NCBI GenBank assembly: GCA_026786325.1
Contig: JAJAYH010000367.1
Coordinates: 1-8,704 of the forward strand
Direction: 5' to 3'
From: Alkalinema sp. CAN_BIN05
GTDB lineage: Bacteria; Cyanobacteriota; Cyanobacteriia; Leptolyngbyales; Leptolyngbyaceae
DNA length: 8,704 nucleotides
The notes beneath the pieces are model-generated. The model did no database searches. It was not told the DNA's origin and worked only from the letters and a program-made list of their open reading frames with translations. This document shows positions 6,306 to 8,704 of this stretch, piece by piece; position 1 is the stretch's first letter, and each line of letters begins with the position of its first letter. The position numbers and the translations under genes are program-made.

Positions 6306-7757
6306 CTACGGCTTGTTATAGCCAAACCAAGGATTAATTTCTAGCTTGCCGCTGGGCCGAAATACGACCTTGAAGGACGCGGTGCCATCGGCAGTTGGAT
6401 TACCCGATGTGCCCTGGCTCAGCTTTGGAAGGGGAATCTCATTTTCGTAGTCGCGGGCGGCCTTGTTTTCCGAGGTGTAGCTGACGATCGTGCCTTCACG
6501 GTTGACCTGAACGCGATAGCGCAAGTCTTCATTGAAGCCGGGATTGGCCTGCCATGCGCTGTCGATTTGTGCGTAGAGTTTGGGTTGCAATGTGTCTAGG
6601 GCTACGCTGTCGGTTATTTCCTGTTTTGAGTCTATGGTTGGGGCTGGGCTGGTGGATGCGATCGGAGTACTCGGCGCACTAACGGCAGATGTTTCCGCAC
6701 TCCACGGCACCACGTCAACCCGTCCAGAGATTTGGAATGTGACGCGATAGTCGGCTAGGGCTTCTGGTTGTTTGTCGGTAGTCGCATTTAGTAACAAGTC
6801 GGGGAGTGGGGTTTGGCCTTTTTCCTTGGCGGCCACATCGCTTTCTGGTTTGTAGCCAACCATTTGGCCATCTTTGCCGACACTGACGCGGTACACCAAG
6901 GGTTCTGGGAATTTGGAGTCCTGTTTCAGTTTGTCCATGACATTGCCCTTTAGCTGTTGCTTCAGCCGATCTATTTCTGCTGGATCACTAATAGCGGACG
7001 GGGTTGTCAGGTCTGTTTTGATTTTTTTACTATCAGCATCAGAACTAGCGCTTGGGCTTACACCGGGACTGGCGGCGGGATTGATTGTTGGGCTAGGCGG
7101 CGTGCTGGCGGCGGGATTGGGCAGTGTACTCGGCAATCCCGAATTGACTCCGGCGCGCAGAGTTTCGGGTTGTTTGACCGTGGGGATGGGTAAGCTGAAC
7201 ATTGCTAAGGCGGCGATCGCTAGCCCTGACAACCCGATGGCGGCGGGTACGGCTTGTTTGCCCATGGCGGCCCGAGGTACAAACTTCTTTGCGACGGGGG
7301 ATAAATTGAGCGAGAACGCGGGCAGGGTTTGGGTATCTGCGACAAATTGATCTATAGCTTCAACTAGGTCAAAAAACTGCACGGTGCTGAGGTTGAGTTT
7401 TTCGGGTTTTGCGTTGGGGTTTGACTCGTCTGGGCTGGGTTGATAACTCAATTCATGTTGGTCAAGACCCGATCGTTTCATCTGCACCAGTTGAAGCTTA
7501 TCGGTCGGCAGGTGAATGCCGCTCAAAAATTCTTGAGCATAGCGACTAACAGAGTTCACTAAGCTTTCAAAAAACTCTCGTCCGCCCACCAATGCACCAC
7601 CCATATCTCCGTATCCATTGCCAATGCGACATTCTGCATTCAAAAGCAGCGCCATAATCGGACGTAAATCCATGGCATTGGTCTGGGTCGGATCATCCAT
7701 GCCATCGAGGAGCAAGGTGCAATTAGGCAAGCTGTATTGCCGTTGAATTCTGGTCAT
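6306..7757 (-). CDS. DUF4335 domain protein: membrane-anchored, duplicated TonB-C-like domain
   Basis: I recognise the N-terminal block (about 1-160, MTRIQRQYSLPNCTLLLDG onwards) as DUF4335, a cyanobacterial family of unknown function. A single hydrophobic segment at about 169-189 (AVPAAIGLSGLAIAALAMF) follows a basic stretch (KKFVPRAAMGKQ). By the positive-inside rule the N-terminal domain would be cytoplasmic and the rest outside. A Pro/Ser/Ala/Thr linker (about 205-240) leads to two copies of one domain of about 88 residues: copy 1 at 264-352 (LVYRVSVGKDGQMVGY ... YRVTFQISGRVDVVPW) and copy 2 at 390-477 (LRYRVQVNREGTIVSY ... FKVVFRPSGKLEINPW), separated by a second Ser/Thr/Pro linker. The copies resemble the C-terminal domain of TonB-type proteins; this is a visual likeness. 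Its ATG overlaps the TGA of the DUF3038 gene (ATGA) and has GGAG seven bases upstream, so the two are probably made in fixed ratio and may interact. Confidence 0.85.
   Translation of the reverse strand: MTRIQRQYSLPNCTLLLDGMDDPTQTNAMDLRPIMALLLNAECRIGNGYGDMGGALVGGREFFESLVNSVSRYAQEFLSGIHLPTDKLQLVQMKRSGLDQHELSYQPSPDESNPNAKPEKLNLSTVQFFDLVEAIDQFVADTQTLPAFSLNLSPVAKKFVPRAAMGKQAVPAAIGLSGLAIAALAMFSLPIPTVKQPETLRAGVNSGLPSTLPNPAASTPPSPTINPAASPGVSPSASSDADSKKIKTDLTTPSAISDPAEIDRLKQQLKGNVMDKLKQDSKFPEPLVYRVSVGKDGQMVGYKPESDVAAKEKGQTPLPDLLLNATTDKQPEALADYRVTFQISGRVDVVPWSAETSAVSAPSTPIASTSPAPTIDSKQEITDSVALDTLQPKLYAQIDSAWQANPGFNEDLRYRVQVNREGTIVSYTSENKAARDYENEIPLPKLSQGTSGNPTADGTASFKVVFRPSGKLEINPWFGYNKP
7069..7119. 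repeat. 15-bp direct repeat in the Pro/Ser linker of the DUF4335 gene
   Basis: CTGGCGGCGGGATTG occurs at 7069-7083 and 7105-7119, exactly 36 bases (12 codons) apart, encoding NPAAS twice in the low-complexity linker. This is the usual mark of linker growth by slippage or unequal exchange and keeps the frame. Confidence 0.6.
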
Positions 7758-8359
7758 GCTACTTCTCCATCAAACAAGCTAATCCATAGACGCTGCATTC
7801 CCGAGGTTCCGGTGCAAAACAGCAATTGACTGAGTAATTCTAAGGCCAAGGCATTCACCGCATCGGGTTCACCGTAGCCCATCTCCACCGATCGGCTCAC
7901 GTTCATGCGCGCTTTAAAATGAGTCCGAAACCGTTCCAAATAGGAGGCTAAGTAAAAATCGTTTTCCGCGCCTTTCCCTTGCTCGATGAGTTGCTGCTGG
8001 GTAAGAACATACTGTCGAATCACCCCCGTGAGCCGTCGGGCCAAGAAGCCAATCACCATAACGATCGCTTTGCCTTCCACTAGGGTTAAGGGCTGCTGTT
8101 GAGCTATTCGGCGCAAAAAATTGGTGTTTCGCATTCGCCACAGCGCCACCCGATCGGGCACAACAGAATCGAGTTCAAGTTCCCGCACGATCATCAAAAT
8201 TGCTTCAGATCCTGAGGTATCCAATGCCTCTATTGCCAACAGTAGCAAGTCAAGCCGCATTCGGGCACGACGAGGGCAAGCACCATCGGGCAGGGCTGGA
8301 CTGGGTAAACTGTCTAAAATTAGAGGAGAAGCGGGCACCATCAGATTAGTCAACTGCAT
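7754..8359 (-). CDS. DUF3038 domain protein
   Basis: From the ATG at 8357-8359 the product is 201 residues; a GTG three codons earlier (8366-8368) is an alternative and neither has a good ribosome binding site. After a short Pro/Ser-rich leader (about 8-30), the protein is largely alpha-helical (RARMRLDLLLLAIEALD, GKAIVMVIGFLARRLTGVIRQYVLTQQQL, NDFYLASYLERFRTHFKARM, VNALALELLSQLLFCTG), with no convincing transmembrane segment or enzyme motif. I recognise this pattern as DUF3038, found in cyanobacteria commonly next to a DUF4335 gene, as here. The stop overlaps the DUF4335 start by the ATGA arrangement, which implies translational coupling and probably a shared complex. The function is unknown. 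It would be the first gene of the minus-strand run DUF3038-DUF4335-DUF6464-like, possibly reaching desA. Confidence 0.85.
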   Translation of the reverse strand: MQLTNLMVPASPLILDSLPSPALPDGACPRRARMRLDLLLLAIEALDTSGSEAILMIVRELELDSVVPDRVALWRMRNTNFLRRIAQQQPLTLVEGKAIVMVIGFLARRLTGVIRQYVLTQQQLIEQGKGAENDFYLASYLERFRTHFKARMNVSRSVEMGYGEPDAVNALALELLSQLLFCTGTSGMQRLWISLFDGEVA

Positions 8360-8653
8360 TACACTCACGGAAACAGCTCAATTCATTAATATTCATTAAC
8401 ATTGTCGTATCAGTATTCAAAATCACATCGTTGCATTGGAGTACGATGCGTCTGACGCTACTTACTTCAGGTGCATTCTACCGGAATGGGGCCTAATCGG
8501 ACTAAATTTATTCTTTCTGTGGCGCAGAGAAAACCACTTTAGGACTCGGAACTGATTAAATCCTTACGTCCTACCTAAACCCCGATCGTCTCAATTCCTT
8601 ATTACTTAACGTCCCTGGGAGGAGATTTCCCTTGCAGCTCCGGGAACCATAGC

Positions 8654-8681
8654 GTTATCGTTGAATCATATCGATTGTCAA
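8654..8681 (-). promoter_or_regulatory. Candidate sigma70 promoter for the DUF3038 operon
   Basis: On the minus strand a perfect TTGACA (8676-8681) is followed after 16 bases by GATAAC (8654-8659), which matches the -10 consensus at four of six positions. The start would lie about 290 bases before the DUF3038 ATG. The -35 box is inside one copy of an imperfect direct repeat (8672-8684 and 8688-8701). The boxes are seen; activity is inferred. Confidence 0.35.
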
Positions 8682-8701
8682 GTCATACGATTGTGCAAGT
8701 C
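8672..8701. repeat. Imperfect direct repeat, two copies, 16-base period
   Basis: CGATTGTCAAGTC (8672-8684) and CGATTGTGCAAGTC (8688-8701) differ by one inserted base and are separated by three bases. On the minus strand each copy contains a -35-like box (TTGACA and TTGCAC). A spacing of about one and a half helical turns could suit a dimeric regulator or two overlapping promoters. Confidence 0.5.
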
Positions 8702-8704
8702 TAA

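Larger units (their letters stand above)
8360..8704. other. Gene-free leader and upstream region of the DUF3038 operon
   Basis: No coding frame with protein-like character is seen in these bases. The region holds a tandem ten-base repeat (8381-8400: ATTCATTAAT then ATTCATTAAC), a weak inverted pair TAGGAC/GTCCTA (8540-8545 and 8568-8573), a purine-rich GGGAGGAG (8617-8624) followed only by a six-codon TTG frame, and the repeat-bearing promoter candidate at the right edge. No tRNA-like or terminator-like fold was recognised. It may include a leader of nearly 300 bases for the DUF3038 transcript and the upstream region of a gene beyond the window. Confidence 0.5.

Noticed and set aside
6874..7350. 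158-codon plus-strand frame antisense to the DUF4335 gene
   Set aside because: It is the complement of the low-complexity Pro/Ser linker and membrane segment; its Gly/Leu/Ala-rich translation is a composition artefact.
8121..8399. Plus-strand frame opposite the DUF3038 gene
   Set aside because: Its Ser/Arg-rich translation mirrors the coding strand of a recognised family, and there is no initiation signal.
8617..8650. Small gene after the Shine-Dalgarno-like GGGAGGAG
   Set aside because: The only frame at a fitting distance begins with TTG and stops after six codons.
1..8704. CRISPR array, tRNA or rRNA genes, phage or defence island
   Set aside because: No regularly spaced repeats, cloverleaf-like sequence or phage genes were seen on either strand; the single nuclease remnant is too decayed to define a defence system.

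Overview
The window looks like a stretch of cyanobacterial chromosome. Three things point there. The highly iterated palindrome GCGATCGC is present (for example 1238-1245 and 7213-7220) and its CGATCG core is scattered through genes and spacers. The gene families are typical of cyanobacteria: an acyl-lipid desaturase of the DesA type, a DUF3038-DUF4335 pair, a DUF6464-like protein, and a tandem-domain histidine phosphatase ending in the usual cyanobacterial C-terminus. I cannot name the genus from sequence alone. Most genes lie on the minus strand; the exceptions are the DUF4114 fragment at the left edge and the peroxiredoxin-glutaredoxin gene.

Left part (1-891): the 3' end of a secreted or surface-type DUF4114 protein on the plus strand. 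It is followed by the decayed C-terminal remnant of a PD-(D/E)XK nuclease (AAA-ATPase/nuclease fusion family) on the minus strand. A 146-bp MITE-like element with 27-bp terminal inverted repeats (683-828) lies exactly where the remnant stops being recognisable.

Middle left (892-3488, minus strand): a two-gene transcription unit. The upstream gene is a 444-codon double-domain histidine phosphatase carrying a single in-frame TAG where homologues, as I recall them, have Trp. Two bases later comes a dihydroorotase-family protein in which nearly all metal and substrate ligands are replaced, so it is probably a non-catalytic pseudo-dihydroorotase.

Middle (3489-4629): a divergent promoter region leads to a plus-strand hybrid peroxiredoxin-5/glutaredoxin gene, a self-contained thiol peroxidase. 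A long-looped hairpin and then a strong bidirectional terminator separate it from the convergent desaturase gene.

Right part (4630-8704, minus strand): DUF3038, DUF4335 and the DUF6464-like gene form a compact run (4-base ATGA overlap, then a 51-base gap). After 185 bases comes desA, the delta-12 fatty-acid desaturase that makes membrane lipids polyunsaturated. The DUF4335 protein is a predicted single-pass membrane protein with a duplicated TonB-C-like extracytoplasmic domain. The final 336 bases hold no gene; they contain a candidate promoter built on a direct repeat and a long leader for the DUF3038 operon.

The strongest items for follow-up are the amber codon in the phosphatase, the dead dihydroorotase coupled to it, the MITE-like element, and the translationally coupled DUF3038/DUF4335 pair with its duplicated domain.
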